A stretch of DNA of 64,000 nt. Source: Mucilaginibacter sp. dw_454. GTDB taxonomy: Bacteria; Bacteroidota; Bacteroidia; Sphingobacteriales; Sphingobacteriaceae. The position numbers were made by a program, and so were the translations under genes. Where the stretch lies: contig NZ_JAAVVB010000001.1 of assembly GCF_018449775.1 (NCBI RefSeq), positions 186,001-250,000 of the forward strand. The letters run 5' to 3'. Positions within the stretch are counted from its first letter, which is position 1, and each line of letters opens with the position of its first letter. Under the pieces are notes generated by a model, which was not told where the DNA came from, made no database searches, and saw only the letters and a program-made list of their open reading frames with translations. Below, in pieces: positions 1-8,234 of this stretch.

Positions 1-43
1 ACGCCATCAGGCCAAAGGCAAAAACAAAAACAAAAAGTCTCAT
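1..43 (-). CDS. Secreted conjugal transfer protein, third tandem paralogue (5' end only)
   Basis: Only the first 14 codons are inside the window, reading MRLFVFVFAFGLMA. This is a signal-peptide start that repeats the FGLMA segment of the next gene upstream (40..705). The 17 bases at the very left edge are identical to bases near 663-679 in that gene's signal sequence. Its ATG overlaps the upstream stop codon (ATGA), so it belongs to the same tra operon. The body of the gene lies outside the window and its length is unknown. Confidence 0.6.
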   Translation of the reverse strand, partial: MRLFVFVFAFGLMA

Positions 44-705
44 TTTCGTAAATATTTCGCGTTAGTAATAATATCATTGACGAGGTGCGTGTCCTGACTA
101 ACGAAGCTCTGGAATGGGTTGAGCGATTTAAGTAAGGCAGACAGGTTCGCGTATTGCACCGACCGTACTAAATTGTTGGACATATCCTGGATATTGCTCA
201 GTTCCGATAGGACATAATCAAACAAAAGCTTTCGGTCCGACGATTTCATTTGATTGACATCGCCAATCGACAAAATCAACCCCGTCATATAGTTAATGAG
301 CAGTTCCGAATGCTCCGCAAATTCGATCTCCGTCTGCAAAGCCAACGGCACAATCGCCGGATTCCGCTGCGCCAAACCATAAAGCTGCGACTGGCTACTG
401 ATGATACTGCTCACCATCGGCTCCGCCTGCAAGCCCACCTGCGCCGCACTGATCGCCGTCCCCAATAAAGAGTACCGGTTCTGCAACGTCCGGTACATTG
501 TTTTCATCTTCACCAGCAACGTCCTGTTCGCCGTTTCATTCGCCGTAACCACCGCCTGGTCATTCCGCGCCGTATTCTGCAAACTGTTTTCCGATTTGGA
601 ATAACTCACCAACTGCAACAAACCAGGAATATCTAAAGCCTTCGTCTGTGCCACACAGGCCGACGCCATCAGGCCAAAGACCACCATAAAAAATAAAGCT
701 CTCAT
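40..705 (-). CDS. Secreted conjugal transfer protein, TraI-like, tandem paralogue 2
   Basis: This 221-residue protein starts with a clear signal peptide (about residues 1-19, ending CVAQ), so it should act in the periplasm or outer envelope of the mating apparatus. The mature part is helical and Gln/Asn-rich, and it ends in NAKYLRK. The upstream gene product (702..1367) ends in EAKYLKR and both have LNP near residue 195, so the two are diverged duplicates of equal length. The start overlaps the upstream stop as ATGA and the stop overlaps the next start, which means translational coupling. By position after the TraG ATPase it matches the TraI slot of CTnDOT-type elements. That name is from context, not from a recognised motif. 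Confidence 0.6.
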   Translation of the reverse strand: MRALFFMVVFGLMASACVAQTKALDIPGLLQLVSYSKSENSLQNTARNDQAVVTANETANRTLLVKMKTMYRTLQNRYSLLGTAISAAQVGLQAEPMVSSIISSQSQLYGLAQRNPAIVPLALQTEIEFAEHSELLINYMTGLILSIGDVNQMKSSDRKLLFDYVLSELSNIQDMSNNLVRSVQYANLSALLKSLNPFQSFVSQDTHLVNDIITNAKYLRK

Positions 706-1367
706 CTCTTTAAATATTTAGCCTCCGAAATCACCGAATTAGCGATCCGCACATCCTGGTTCTCCCAATTCTGCCAGGGATTCAAAGACTTCCAAATCCC
801 ACGCATTTGCGCCCAATACATCGCCCGCTGCATCCCGTAAGCAATACCCCTTAAAATCCTTAGTTCACCCGCGATATGATTCAGCAACTTCCCCCGTTCC
901 CCCGCATCCATCAAATTGTCGTTCCCACCCTTCAAAACATAGGTCCCGACGTCCGCCGCCAATGTAGCGGCCCGCTGCTCAAAATCACGCGCACCCTGCT
1001 CCGCAAACAATAACAACACCGGATCGCTCTTCGCAATCGTCACCGACTTCTCGACATCCCTGACAATATCCGTCCCGGTCTCCGCGATTTCCTTAATGCT
1101 ATACAAGTTATTAATAACGGATGCCACCTGGCTCAAACCCGTATAGATCTTGTTCTGCAAATCATTCACGATTACCAATTGGCTACTCACCGCCAATTGC
1201 CCGCGGTTAATGGCGCTCAGATTATTATTGGTGGTATTGAGCTGACCGTTGATCACGGCGCTACTGGCCAGCATCGCACCCGAAGTTGTCGGATCCACCA
1301 CCAGCTCCTGGGCGAACAAGCTGCCCCTCAAGGCAAGCAGCCAAAAAAATAGCAATAGCTTTCTCAT
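702..1367 (-). CDS. Secreted conjugal transfer protein, TraI-like, tandem paralogue 1
   Basis: This 221-residue protein has a signal peptide (about residues 1-19, ending LFAQ) and a helical mature domain. It ends KSLNPWQNWENQD...EAKYLKR, which parallels the end of the next gene product. It lies 5 bp downstream of traG and overlaps the next gene by ATGA. The domain resembles the short periplasmic proteins that follow TraG in Bacteroidetes conjugative transposons (TraI, DUF4141-like); the family assignment is tentative. The equal length and shared ends of the two neighbours suggest tandem duplication followed by divergence. Such proteins may be minor pilus or VirB5-like components, but nothing visible proves this. 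Confidence 0.65.
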   Translation of the reverse strand: MRKLLLFFWLLALRGSLFAQELVVDPTTSGAMLASSAVINGQLNTTNNNLSAINRGQLAVSSQLVIVNDLQNKIYTGLSQVASVINNLYSIKEIAETGTDIVRDVEKSVTIAKSDPVLLLFAEQGARDFEQRAATLAADVGTYVLKGGNDNLMDAGERGKLLNHIAGELRILRGIAYGMQRAMYWAQMRGIWKSLNPWQNWENQDVRIANSVISEAKYLKR

Positions 1368-1372
1368 AAAAT

Positions 1373-3820
1373 TTAATTTAGAATGTTTCCCACTTCGTTT
1401 ACTCGTGAAACGAGTTCGCTCATAGAGAGCTTAGTGGTGTGTAAAGTTTGGATGAAGGCATCAATGCCGGCAGGATAGGAGCCATAAGCTTTTACATACG
1501 TTTGTATCGCCCGTTTCTCCGGCTTCTCCGTCGTATACGTCAGGTACTGCGCCAGCGAAGTCTCTAGTCCATACACCTCACCAACCGCGCCCCGCCGCAT
1601 ATAAAACTCCTTAAAACGCGACCGCCCATCCTTATTATCCAGTTGATTGATCGTAAAGATCTTCCGCTGCTCCGTCTCATTCAGCGACAACAACTTGGCG
1701 ATCCCCTCATAATTATCCCGGAATTTCCGCTGGTCCAGCAAAATAATCGTATCCGACTCGCTGATGATCGCATCCTTTAAAATAGGGTTACCCAAGACAT
1801 CCTCCAGCGATTGCGTCACCTCCATGATCTCCCCCCAGAACTTTCGAACCGTCTTGTTCAAATAGAGCATAAAACCTGCCATCATCGGTGAGGTCAAAGC
1901 CTTCCAGGCCTCCTCTAAAATGAGTGCCTTGCGCTGGCCCTGCCTGTGCCGCATCTTCTGCAGGAAAACATCCATAATGATTAAAGTCACGATAGGAAAC
2001 AGAGTCTTGTTGTCCTGTACATTGTCAATTTCGTAGACAATAAACTTCTCGTTGAACAACGAAGCATCCGCCGGTTCATTCAAAATCGTTCCGTATTCTC
2101 CGCCTTTGTAAAACTTCTTCAACACGTACCGGAACTCATCTAAATCGAAGGGAACCCGTTCCTCCGTTTTGATAATCGGAATCTTGGCCACTGCGAAATC
2201 ATAAAAAGAATTAAATGATAAGTTGGCGTCCAGCTCCCCCTGGAAAAACGCCCCATAATAACCACTGATCAGCTGCGTAATCACGTCCCGTTCTACCGTC
2301 GAAATCCAACCATTGGCACCCTTCCACAACAAAGCGATCAAGGTCACCAAATTCTCTTTCTTCTCCAGATTGTACTCTTCCTCAGAAATAGCGAAAGGGT
2401 TCATCGTGATCGGCCTCTGCTCCGAATAAGTAATATACTTTCCGCCGTAGTAATCGCAAAGCCCCGAATAGGAGTGACCCACATCCACGATCACCACATC
2501 CATATTGTACAGTAAATACTGCTCCACGATGGCGTTCACTAAAAAAGACTTGCCGGTACCCGAACTGCCGCAGACAAACTTATTCCGATTGGAAATCCGG
2601 TTGGTGCGCATCGGCAGGTCGCAGGGATCGATAGCGATGGGAATGCCCTGCCGGTCGGTAAAGCGGATCAGGAAATCCGAAGGCTCATCCACCGGCAGGG
2701 CCTCTTTAAAAAAAAAGCAGAGTGCCGCATCCGAAGTGGTCAGGAACCAATCGTACACCTGCAGCTCCACACCATTGCCCGGCAAAGCCGTTCGGAACAG
2801 TTCCAATTGATTGTAGGCGTTCTGATTCGGAATAATACCCAATCCAAACAATGAGCTTTCTATGTAATTGACAGCCTTCTGCAAACTTTCCTTTTTGGCC
2901 GCCAATACAATATTGAAATGTGCATTGACCAATAATTGGTTATTCCGTGCCACATCCTTCAGCAATACCTCGATATCCTCAACACATAGCGTATTGGCCG
3001 GATCAGGAATACCCGAATGCCGCTTCTTTTTGACCTCCAGTTTCGTCAGCGTTCCCTGCTGCGATGGAATCTCGATCACCTGGTTAAACAAAATCGTTTC
3101 AAAATCCGGCACTTTATACAAGAACGAAAACAGGTCCACCGGGAAACCCCGCAAATTCCCGTTATCATTCAATTCGGTATAAGGCCCGATCTCCAAAGGC
3201 AAATCCACCTTATCCGTATCGACCAGTGGAATACAACGCACCGAAATATCTCCCATGCCGATACCTGTATCGGAAGGCATCATATTATTCAGCGACAGCT
3301 TCTCACCAGAAAAATTCATGTTCAGCACCTGCCGCAGCAGCCTATTGATCTGATGCTCCATCAACAGTTTAGGTTCACATTTACCGGTTCGCAACACATC
3401 CATCACCTTATGCACCGCCGTGCTGAAATCCCGCAAATGCTTGGGGTCATACACATAAAACCGCCCGCGCTTCACCTGCCGCGTAAGCGTTAAAAAGCTT
3501 TTTATTTTTAAAGCATCCCTGCCGGCGAAATGGGCGTTATACTGCCGCTGCAAATACTCACCCGCCTCCTTCTCCGGATAAGGCGAACGATACAAGATAT
3601 CCTGCTTCTGCAAAATATACCCATCCCCCAAAATCTTGATGACACCCGTCAGCAAACCATGAAATTCCTCGTAAGCCTCCGGCGAGGCCGAAAACTGCAC
3701 CACCGGGTTTAGCAATTCAATAATGACCGAAAACTCCCCGCCGTTGCCGTACAGGATATCAAAGTCCCGCAGCCGGTCAACCCCGATATAAGGCAATTCA
3801 AATACTTTTTTGGCGGCCAT
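1373..3820 (-). CDS. traG: Conjugation ATPase TraG (VirB4 family)
   Basis: This 815-residue protein is the VirB4-type ATPase that powers assembly of the type IV secretion mating channel at the inner membrane. The Walker A motif GSSGTGKSF lies near residue 420 and a Walker B-like stretch, ALILEEAWKA, near residue 633. The length matches TraG of CTnDOT-type elements (about 800-830 residues). The N-terminal 300 residues carry the usual VirB4 platform region with no membrane segment. Its start overlaps the end of the TraF-like gene by 23 bp and the secreted Tra proteins follow at once. Family and role are secure; the gene letter follows Bacteroides usage. Confidence 0.93.
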   Translation of the reverse strand: MAAKKVFELPYIGVDRLRDFDILYGNGGEFSVIIELLNPVVQFSASPEAYEEFHGLLTGVIKILGDGYILQKQDILYRSPYPEKEAGEYLQRQYNAHFAGRDALKIKSFLTLTRQVKRGRFYVYDPKHLRDFSTAVHKVMDVLRTGKCEPKLLMEHQINRLLRQVLNMNFSGEKLSLNNMMPSDTGIGMGDISVRCIPLVDTDKVDLPLEIGPYTELNDNGNLRGFPVDLFSFLYKVPDFETILFNQVIEIPSQQGTLTKLEVKKKRHSGIPDPANTLCVEDIEVLLKDVARNNQLLVNAHFNIVLAAKKESLQKAVNYIESSLFGLGIIPNQNAYNQLELFRTALPGNGVELQVYDWFLTTSDAALCFFFKEALPVDEPSDFLIRFTDRQGIPIAIDPCDLPMRTNRISNRNKFVCGSSGTGKSFLVNAIVEQYLLYNMDVVIVDVGHSYSGLCDYYGGKYITYSEQRPITMNPFAISEEEYNLEKKENLVTLIALLWKGANGWISTVERDVITQLISGYYGAFFQGELDANLSFNSFYDFAVAKIPIIKTEERVPFDLDEFRYVLKKFYKGGEYGTILNEPADASLFNEKFIVYEIDNVQDNKTLFPIVTLIIMDVFLQKMRHRQGQRKALILEEAWKALTSPMMAGFMLYLNKTVRKFWGEIMEVTQSLEDVLGNPILKDAIISESDTIILLDQRKFRDNYEGIAKLLSLNETEQRKIFTINQLDNKDGRSRFKEFYMRRGAVGEVYGLETSLAQYLTYTTEKPEKRAIQTYVKAYGSYPAGIDAFIQTLHTTKLSMSELVSRVNEVGNILN

Positions 3821-4103
3821 ACCTCAAGTTTTTAAGATTCGACGGGTAAACATAAATCCCCGTATGCCGGGCCTTGGCATGCAGCCCGCCCTTCTGTTTG
3901 GAAGCGATAAAGACCAGCCCGCCCACAATAAAGCCGACCAGCACGATAGCGCCCAACCACATATTGACCATCGCCATCGTGACCGAACCCAATACCAGGC
4001 CGGCCAGCACCGAACCCAGGCCCCAGTAGATATACTTGCCCTTGAAGCCCTTAAAAGTAAGGGGCCTTTGGAGCCCCTTATAAACTGCATACCTGGCCGC
4101 CAT
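3798..4103 (-). CDS. traF: Conjugal transfer membrane protein TraF (DUF4133-like)
   Basis: This 101-residue protein has two closely spaced transmembrane helices (about residues 27-48 and 50-68). They are flanked by a basic N-terminus (YKGLQRPLTFKGFKGKYI) and a tail ending YPSNLKNLRYGRQKSI. This layout is that of the small VirB3-like TraF protein that sits directly in front of the TraG/VirB4 ATPase in Bacteroidetes conjugative transposons. The 23-bp overlap with traG supports co-translation. VirB3-type proteins anchor VirB4 at the inner membrane; that role is inferred from family and position. Confidence 0.85.
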   Translation of the reverse strand: MAARYAVYKGLQRPLTFKGFKGKYIYWGLGSVLAGLVLGSVTMAMVNMWLGAIVLVGFIVGGLVFIASKQKGGLHAKARHTGIYVYPSNLKNLRYGRQKSI

Positions 4104-4104
4104 C

Positions 4105-4413
4105 TTATAACCCGAAAAAGGCTTTGATAATCAGCGAAGACAGAACCAGGAACAAACAACTGCCACCCCAGCCCATCAATTCCTTATTGATATCTTGATC
4201 CCCCGAGTTCCACTTGGAATACACCCGGATACCGCCGACAATGCCCACAATCCCGCCGATCACCAGCGTGATATCCGTTACCGGATCGATATAGGTTTTT
4301 AAATTAGTCGTCGCGGCATTCAAACCGTTAACGCCGCTTTGGGCAAATAATAAAGAGGGGCTGATCAAAGCAATGAAGAGCCAGGCCAATTTCTTTTTGG
4401 CATTTTTTAACAT
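4105..4413 (-). CDS. traE: Conjugal transfer protein TraE (DUF4134-like)
   Basis: This 102-residue protein has a cleavable-type signal (ending LLFAQ near residue 25). Two membrane helices follow around residues 48-63 and 82-98, with a short polar loop (KWNSGDQDINKELMGW) between them. This is the VirB2 pilin-like architecture of TraE in Bacteroidetes conjugative elements. It lies 1 bp before traF. A shorter relative sits at 5604..5870 on the far side of the toxin-antitoxin pair. The 83 bp after its start region (4414-4496) hold no gene. Confidence 0.85.
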   Translation of the reverse strand: MLKNAKKKLAWLFIALISPSLLFAQSGVNGLNAATTNLKTYIDPVTDITLVIGGIVGIVGGIRVYSKWNSGDQDINKELMGWGGSCLFLVLSSLIIKAFFGL

Positions 4414-4496
4414 AAAACATACAGCAAGGAAATTATTGAAGCCGTCTTAAAGAGATCCTGCGGCTGACATAGAAAGAAATAACAAGCGATTCACGC

Positions 4497-4955
4497 TTAA
4501 AGGAACAACCCGTAGGTTTTTTTCAAGCTTGGCTTGATGGTTTTGGCGGACTTGATCAGGTCACGCAGTTGTTTTAGATCATCTGCAGATAAATTACCCA
4601 ATACCCTGCCAGGATCGGTACCGATAATGTTATTTAATTGCTGTTTAGGCATGATATGCAAAGCGGTACAATCTACATGGGAGTCGTGCTCCAAATAATC
4701 GCGACCGGCAGCTAAAAACTCAGGGTTCAAGTCTTGTAATTCCTGGGTAGGAAATACTTTAAGATTTAAATCGGTATTGATATAAATGGTTGCCAGCGAA
4801 ATATGATCAAATGATTCGCCCATAATGACCAGCCGTTTTTCTTTAGGAGGATTAGTATCGGCAACAAAGGTTTTAATGACAGTTCCAATGACCAGGTTTT
4901 CGGCGGCAAAACGCTGCCGCTCTTCTTCCGGAAACGCATCAGCCAACGAACTCAT
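4497..4955 (-). CDS. Putative toxin partner of a Panacea antitoxin (PemK/MazF-like barrel suspected)
   Basis: This is a 152-residue soluble protein. I chose the ATG at 4955 because it overlaps the antitoxin stop as ATGA; an upstream in-frame ATG at 4991 would add 12 residues. The start GTVIKTFVADTNPPKEKRLVIMG and the ending GNLSADDLKQLRDLIKSAKTIKPS look like the beta-barrel opening and C-terminal helix of PemK/MazF-type endoribonucleases. I cannot prove that from sequence alone. It is translationally coupled to a Panacea-domain protein, the usual arrangement of PanAT toxin-antitoxin pairs. It breaks the tra operon between two TraE-like genes, and the unit has its own promoter. Confidence 0.6.
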   Translation of the reverse strand: MSSLADAFPEEERQRFAAENLVIGTVIKTFVADTNPPKEKRLVIMGESFDHISLATIYINTDLNLKVFPTQELQDLNPEFLAAGRDYLEHDSHVDCTALHIMPKQQLNNIIGTDPGRVLGNLSADDLKQLRDLIKSAKTIKPSLKKTYGLFL

Positions 4956-5512
4956 ATCATTCTTGAAGAGGAGTTTTCTGCCTGAAGGCAAATGTAGGAA
5001 AGCATATCTTTAGACGTACCCGCGGCTTCTGCGATATCAAAATAAGACATTTCACCATCTTCTTTGTTTTCTGCTTTATTCCAGGCAGAATCATGTGATT
5101 TGTCTACTAAAGCGACGAAATCAAGTGCACTGTTTTCTTCAATCGAAAGGTTTAGCACCTCAATGTCCGATTCGGATAACTCATCCATGTCCGGTGCAAG
5201 CAAACCTGTAACGATTGGTTTATTGCCATCGCGAACGACGTTGAAAACGACACTTCTTGATAATGCTTCCTGGAATGGGGATTCTTGCTTTTCTGCCGCC
5301 TTAAATACATCATATAAAAACGATGGTACCGGGCCATACTTCATAGCATGATAAGAATCTCCGGTTAGCGGACGTCCAAAATTCTTGAGATGATATTGCT
5401 CAGCGAAATACAGCGTCTTAAAAACCTTATGAAAATCAGCCGGCCCAGTCCGCTGTAAAACATACAGTGCGGCGTGGATAGCCTTGTCTTTATCGGTGAT
5501 GAAATTTAACAT
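4952..5512 (-). CDS. Panacea-domain antitoxin-like protein (SocA/DUF4065 family)
   Basis: This 186-residue protein begins MLNFITDKDKAIHAALYVL and carries FHKVFKTLYFAEQYHLKNFGRPLTGDSYHAMKYGPVPSFLYDVFKA, split here by its recognisable parts: the KTLYFAE helix and the GDSYHAMKYGPVP turn. Both are signatures of the Panacea (SocA-like) domain. Panacea proteins are promiscuous antitoxins paired with many toxin folds. I chose the ATG at 5512 because a complete Bacteroidetes promoter sits just upstream (5522-5551), within the possible longer reading frame that starts at 5551. The stop overlaps the toxin start. Confidence 0.82.
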   Translation of the reverse strand: MLNFITDKDKAIHAALYVLQRTGPADFHKVFKTLYFAEQYHLKNFGRPLTGDSYHAMKYGPVPSFLYDVFKAAEKQESPFQEALSRSVVFNVVRDGNKPIVTGLLAPDMDELSESDIEVLNLSIEENSALDFVALVDKSHDSAWNKAENKEDGEMSYFDIAEAAGTSKDMLSYICLQAENSSSRMI

Positions 5513-5521
5513 TGGGATACG

Positions 5522-5551
5522 CAAATATAGCATTTTTTTAATAATAAGCAA
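5522..5551 (-). promoter_or_regulatory. Promoter of the Panacea toxin-antitoxin operon
   Basis: On the minus strand TTG (5551-5549) is followed after exactly 19 bases by TATATTTG (5529-5522). This matches the Bacteroidetes primary-sigma pattern TTTG-N19-21-TAnnTTTG. The predicted start of transcription falls only a few bases before the ATG at 5512, so the mRNA would be nearly leaderless. It gives the pair transcription independent of the surrounding tra genes. Confidence 0.7.
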
Positions 5552-5603
5552 GCGATGCTAAAAGTTTTAGTCAAACTATGGTTAGTAAACGCTTAATTAT
5601 CAA

Positions 5604-5870
5604 TTATATCCCGAACAACGCATGGCAGAACGCGCCCAGTAAAACCATAAACAAGGCCGAAAAAAACCAGGCCGCCACATCACCCGTGATGCGCTCTTTA
5701 CCCATCTGCCAGTTATGATAGATGCGCACCGCGCCGATGATACCCAAAATGGCAGCTAAAATCAGTGAAGCATCCCGCGCCGAAAAAAAAGATTGTGATA
5801 AATCCTGCTTCGCCTGCTGCATCTCATCGATACCCGGTTGAAAAAGCAATAATAGGAGTGGAGCTTTCAT
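5604..5870 (-). CDS. Short TraE-like conjugal transfer membrane protein
   Basis: This 88-residue protein starts at the ATG at 5870, 1 bp after the stop of the preceding gene; a longer frame upstream overlaps that gene and is unlikely. It has a short hydrophobic start (MKAPLLLLLF) and two membrane helices around residues 33-48 and 65-85. The loop between them (IYHNWQMGKERITGDVAAWF) parallels the loop of TraE (IRVYSKWNSGDQDINKELMGW region) at 4105..4413. The end HALFGI parallels TraE's KAFFGL. It is probably a second pilin/VirB2-like subunit. The toxin-antitoxin pair separates the two copies. Confidence 0.7.
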   Translation of the reverse strand: MKAPLLLLLFQPGIDEMQQAKQDLSQSFFSARDASLILAAILGIIGAVRIYHNWQMGKERITGDVAAWFFSALFMVLLGAFCHALFGI

Positions 5871-5871
5871 A

Positions 5872-6162
5872 TCAGTAACTGACCGCCCCGGTATAAACAA
5901 TGGACTCGGCCTTGGCCAGCTGGAAAAGCTGCTTGAGCCGCACACCACCCGAATCGGTCACCGGCGGCTTCGCCTTCTCGGGCATCTTCGGTGCCGCCTT
6001 TGCTTCGATAGCGACCTTCTGCGGCGCTTGTTCTTCAAACACCAGTTCAGGTATTATTTCGCCGCTTGCTTTGCGGCTGCGGGAAAGGTCCCACAAGATA
6101 TTGCCCATATAGTAAAAGGCATACAGGCCGGATAACCAGCAGATAAATTTGATCCAGGTCAT
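5872..6162 (-). CDS. Single-span membrane protein of the transfer operon
   Basis: This 96-residue protein has an N-terminal membrane helix (about residues 4-24, FICWLSGLYAFYYMGNIL). An Ala/Lys/Pro-rich linker (EAKAAPKMPEKAKPP) and a short C-terminal helical tail follow. Position and topology fit a small envelope component of the conjugation system between the ParA/RHH genes and the TraE-like genes. I do not recognise a named family. It is 1 bp from the next gene, and its start overlaps the end of the upstream RHH-like gene by 4 bp. Confidence 0.6.
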   Translation of the reverse strand: MTWIKFICWLSGLYAFYYMGNILWDLSRSRKASGEIIPELVFEEQAPQKVAIEAKAAPKMPEKAKPPVTDSGGVRLKQLFQLAKAESIVYTGAVSY

Positions 6163-6482
6163 AAGGAAACGTTTTGAATAAATTGTTTGATAATAGATTT
6201 GAGTTCCGGGTGCTCCGCGAAGAGTTGCTGCACCGAAAAAGCGACGAGCTTGGTCGTATCTATACCCGTCGCCATCTTAAAATGGTTCAAGGTCTTGACG
6301 GTCTGCTCGTCAAAGCGCACATGCACCATGCTTTTATGCCCCGAATTGTCATAAGCCTCAATAGCTGCTATGATGGCAACGTCAGTATTAATTTTCCGCG
6401 CCGCCACGGTTTTCTTAGGCGCGGTTTTCTCAGAAGCGATCTTATTGCGGATCTCATCCGCCAGTGACGTGATCTTGGCCAT
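6159..6482 (-). CDS. Ribbon-helix-helix-like partner of ParA (TraB/DUF3408-like)
   Basis: This 107-residue protein uses the ATG at 6482; an upstream ATG at 6524 would add 14 basic residues. The N-terminal half is basic and charged (SEKTAPKKTVAARK). The C-terminal half, HVRFDEQTVKTLNHF followed by DTTKLVAFSVQQLF, has the strand-helix-helix pattern of a ribbon-helix-helix DNA-binding domain. It overlaps the 3' end of parA by 29 bp, as in type Ib ParA-RHH partition operons. CTnDOT-type elements have TraA(ParA)-TraB in this order. It is a good candidate to bind the 8-bp phased array at 8233-8432, which is inference only. Confidence 0.7.
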   Translation of the reverse strand: MAKITSLADEIRNKIASEKTAPKKTVAARKINTDVAIIAAIEAYDNSGHKSMVHVRFDEQTVKTLNHFKMATGIDTTKLVAFSVQQLFAEHPELKSIIKQFIQNVSL

Positions 6483-7113
6483 AAGCTTTAATAATTTCTT
6501 GTATTTTTTCATAGACCGGTTCAAAGACAGGAATAATGAGCGGCACCACGGTTAGCGGCGTCATAAACGTATTGACCCTTTGAAAATCGATCCGGTCAGG
6601 AATAGGAACCATTAAGCTCCCTATTTTCAACAACTGGTCATTCACCTCCAATTGGGTTTCATACCTGACATTAGCTTTCATCCGGTTGGGCACATACACG
6701 ATCCCGACTCGCTCATTGATTTTCTTGAGCACGACCGAGAATAAAATGGTCGACGTAAAGCTGAACTCGTCATAGGCAAAAGGACAGATCACCAAATCGG
6801 CCGCATTAAACACCGGTATCAAGCCATCGTCATCCAACTTGCCCGGCAGATCGATCAGCACCACTTCATTTTGCGTATCCCTCAGCAATTCCTTGATCAC
6901 CGGGAAATGTTCCAGCCCAGCCGGGATGACCTCGTAAGCGGCCTCGTTCTCCAGTACTTTGGCCTTCTCATATTTCTGCGCGATACTTTGCTGGTAGTCC
7001 ATATCGATGACATGGACCTTGATTTTTTTGGCCTGCGTCAGGTAATTCGCCAGCAAAAGCGTGAGCGTACTTTTCCCGCAGCCGCCCTTCTGGTTGCCGA
7101 TAAGAATGATCAT
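6454..7113 (-). CDS. ParA-family ATPase (TraA-like)
   Basis: This 219-residue protein is a Walker-type partition ATPase. The deviant Walker A motif GNQKGGCGKST is at residues 6-16. A Walker B-like segment, EVVLIDLPGKLDDD, is near residues 84-97. Such proteins bind DNA non-specifically when ATP-bound and move or position DNA together with a small centromere-binding partner. In Bacteroidetes conjugative elements they open the tra operon (TraA). The next gene encodes an RHH-like protein overlapping by 29 bp, so the pair could be a complete type Ib partition or relaxosome-positioning module. Confidence 0.9.
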   Translation of the reverse strand: MIILIGNQKGGCGKSTLTLLLANYLTQAKKIKVHVIDMDYQQSIAQKYEKAKVLENEAAYEVIPAGLEHFPVIKELLRDTQNEVVLIDLPGKLDDDGLIPVFNAADLVICPFAYDEFSFTSTILFSVVLKKINERVGIVYVPNRMKANVRYETQLEVNDQLLKIGSLMVPIPDRIDFQRVNTFMTPLTVVPLIIPVFEPVYEKIQEIIKAYGQDHVTGG

Positions 7114-7139
7114 AAAAGAAAATTAAAAGATTAAAAAAC

Positions 7140-8234
7140 TCAGCGCGTATTGGTGCGCGCCTTCTTCTGCCGCCGGCGCCGCATCCCGTGGATCTGCTGA
7201 TCGTCGACATCCTCGGCGATGGAAATGCGGATTGGTACCTCATAGGCCGGCGAGGTTTCAGCGGCAGCTGGCTCAAAAGTCGTTTCTTCGCCTGCTGGCT
7301 CTTCCCGTTTTAAGTTAAGTTCGACCGGTTCCAAAAGCGCCGCCATAACCATAATCTCGCTGCCCTTAAAAACACGCTTCTGCGCATGGTCAATGACTGT
7401 ATAACCGTAGGCTGGCTTGTCTTCGGACGCGTGAAAAACCAGTTCAAGACCAAACTTGACCTTTAAAAAATCGGCCAGGTCGGACCTGAATTTATGAAGC
7501 GGCTTCTCATACCCACTGGGCAAGGTGACCGTTGCAGGCGACAATGCTGCCGAATACCGGTGCCGGTACTTTTCAAAAATCGCTTTCAACTGGTTGGTAC
7601 GCTGTTTATCGGCCGCATGATACTTTATCTTTTTTTCCGGTATAGGTAATAATTTCCTGCCGTATTTGATCAAATTCCCACCCCTGACGACATACCCCTT
7701 TGATTCGAGAATCATCGCGAACTGCGCCTTTGTACTGAACTTATAATTCAAAGCATCTTCCAAATCTTTCTTTGTTTCCAGGTTTTCGTCCCGGCCGGTT
7801 ATCTTGTTTAGCACTTTCTGAGAACGGTCATGTTCGTAGCTGCTGTCGATTTTCTTCCCATTCCTGTCGATACGGCAACTCACGATGTGCACATGATTAT
7901 GATCGGTGTCCGTATGAAAAAAAATCAAATAAGGCTGATCGCCATAGCCCATTTCCTTCAGCCATTTCTCTGCCACCACGGTCAACTCTTTATTTGTCGA
8001 TGTTCTGCCGGCACAGGAAACCACCGCATGGAGCTGTGGATATATGGTTTTTTTGTTAAGACTCGCCAATTGCTCAAAATAATCTTCGTAGTCCTGCGCC
8101 CGTGCCACACTGAATCCGCCCAGCATACCAAAATTGGCGGCCGTCATCATTTCGGCCTTGCCCCGGTCAATCTTACGCAGGCTGTAGGCCACACCCCCAA
8201 AACCTTTGACTGATTCCAAGATTTTAATGACCAT
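7140..8234 (-). CDS. mobB: Relaxase / mobilisation nuclease (MobB-like, HUH)
   Basis: This 364-residue protein nicks oriT and carries the strand during conjugation. The HUH signature FHTDTDHNHVHIVSCRI lies near residues 105-121, with the three metal-binding histidines. An N-terminal tyrosine in GGVAYSLRK (about residue 17) is a candidate catalytic residue. The region after residue 170 is basic and probably binds DNA. It has the usual organisation of Bacteroidetes MobB/MOBP relaxases. The gene starts inside the last unit of the phased array. The coupling protein that normally follows is absent; ParA follows after 26 bp. Confidence 0.92.
   Translation of the reverse strand: MVIKILESVKGFGGVAYSLRKIDRGKAEMMTAANFGMLGGFSVARAQDYEDYFEQLASLNKKTIYPQLHAVVSCAGRTSTNKELTVVAEKWLKEMGYGDQPYLIFFHTDTDHNHVHIVSCRIDRNGKKIDSSYEHDRSQKVLNKITGRDENLETKKDLEDALNYKFSTKAQFAMILESKGYVVRGGNLIKYGRKLLPIPEKKIKYHAADKQRTNQLKAIFEKYRHRYSAALSPATVTLPSGYEKPLHKFRSDLADFLKVKFGLELVFHASEDKPAYGYTVIDHAQKRVFKGSEIMVMAALLEPVELNLKREEPAGEETTFEPAAAETSPAYEVPIRISIAEDVDDQQIHGMRRRRQKKARTNTR

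Noticed and set aside
3017..3493. A 158-codon plus-strand frame inside traG
   Set aside because: It lies wholly within the VirB4 ATPase gene on the other strand and is basic and low in family signal.
5604..5948. Longer start for the short TraE-like protein
   Set aside because: The upstream codons overlap the preceding gene in another frame and do not extend a signal peptide; the ATG at 5870 starts 1 bp after that gene.
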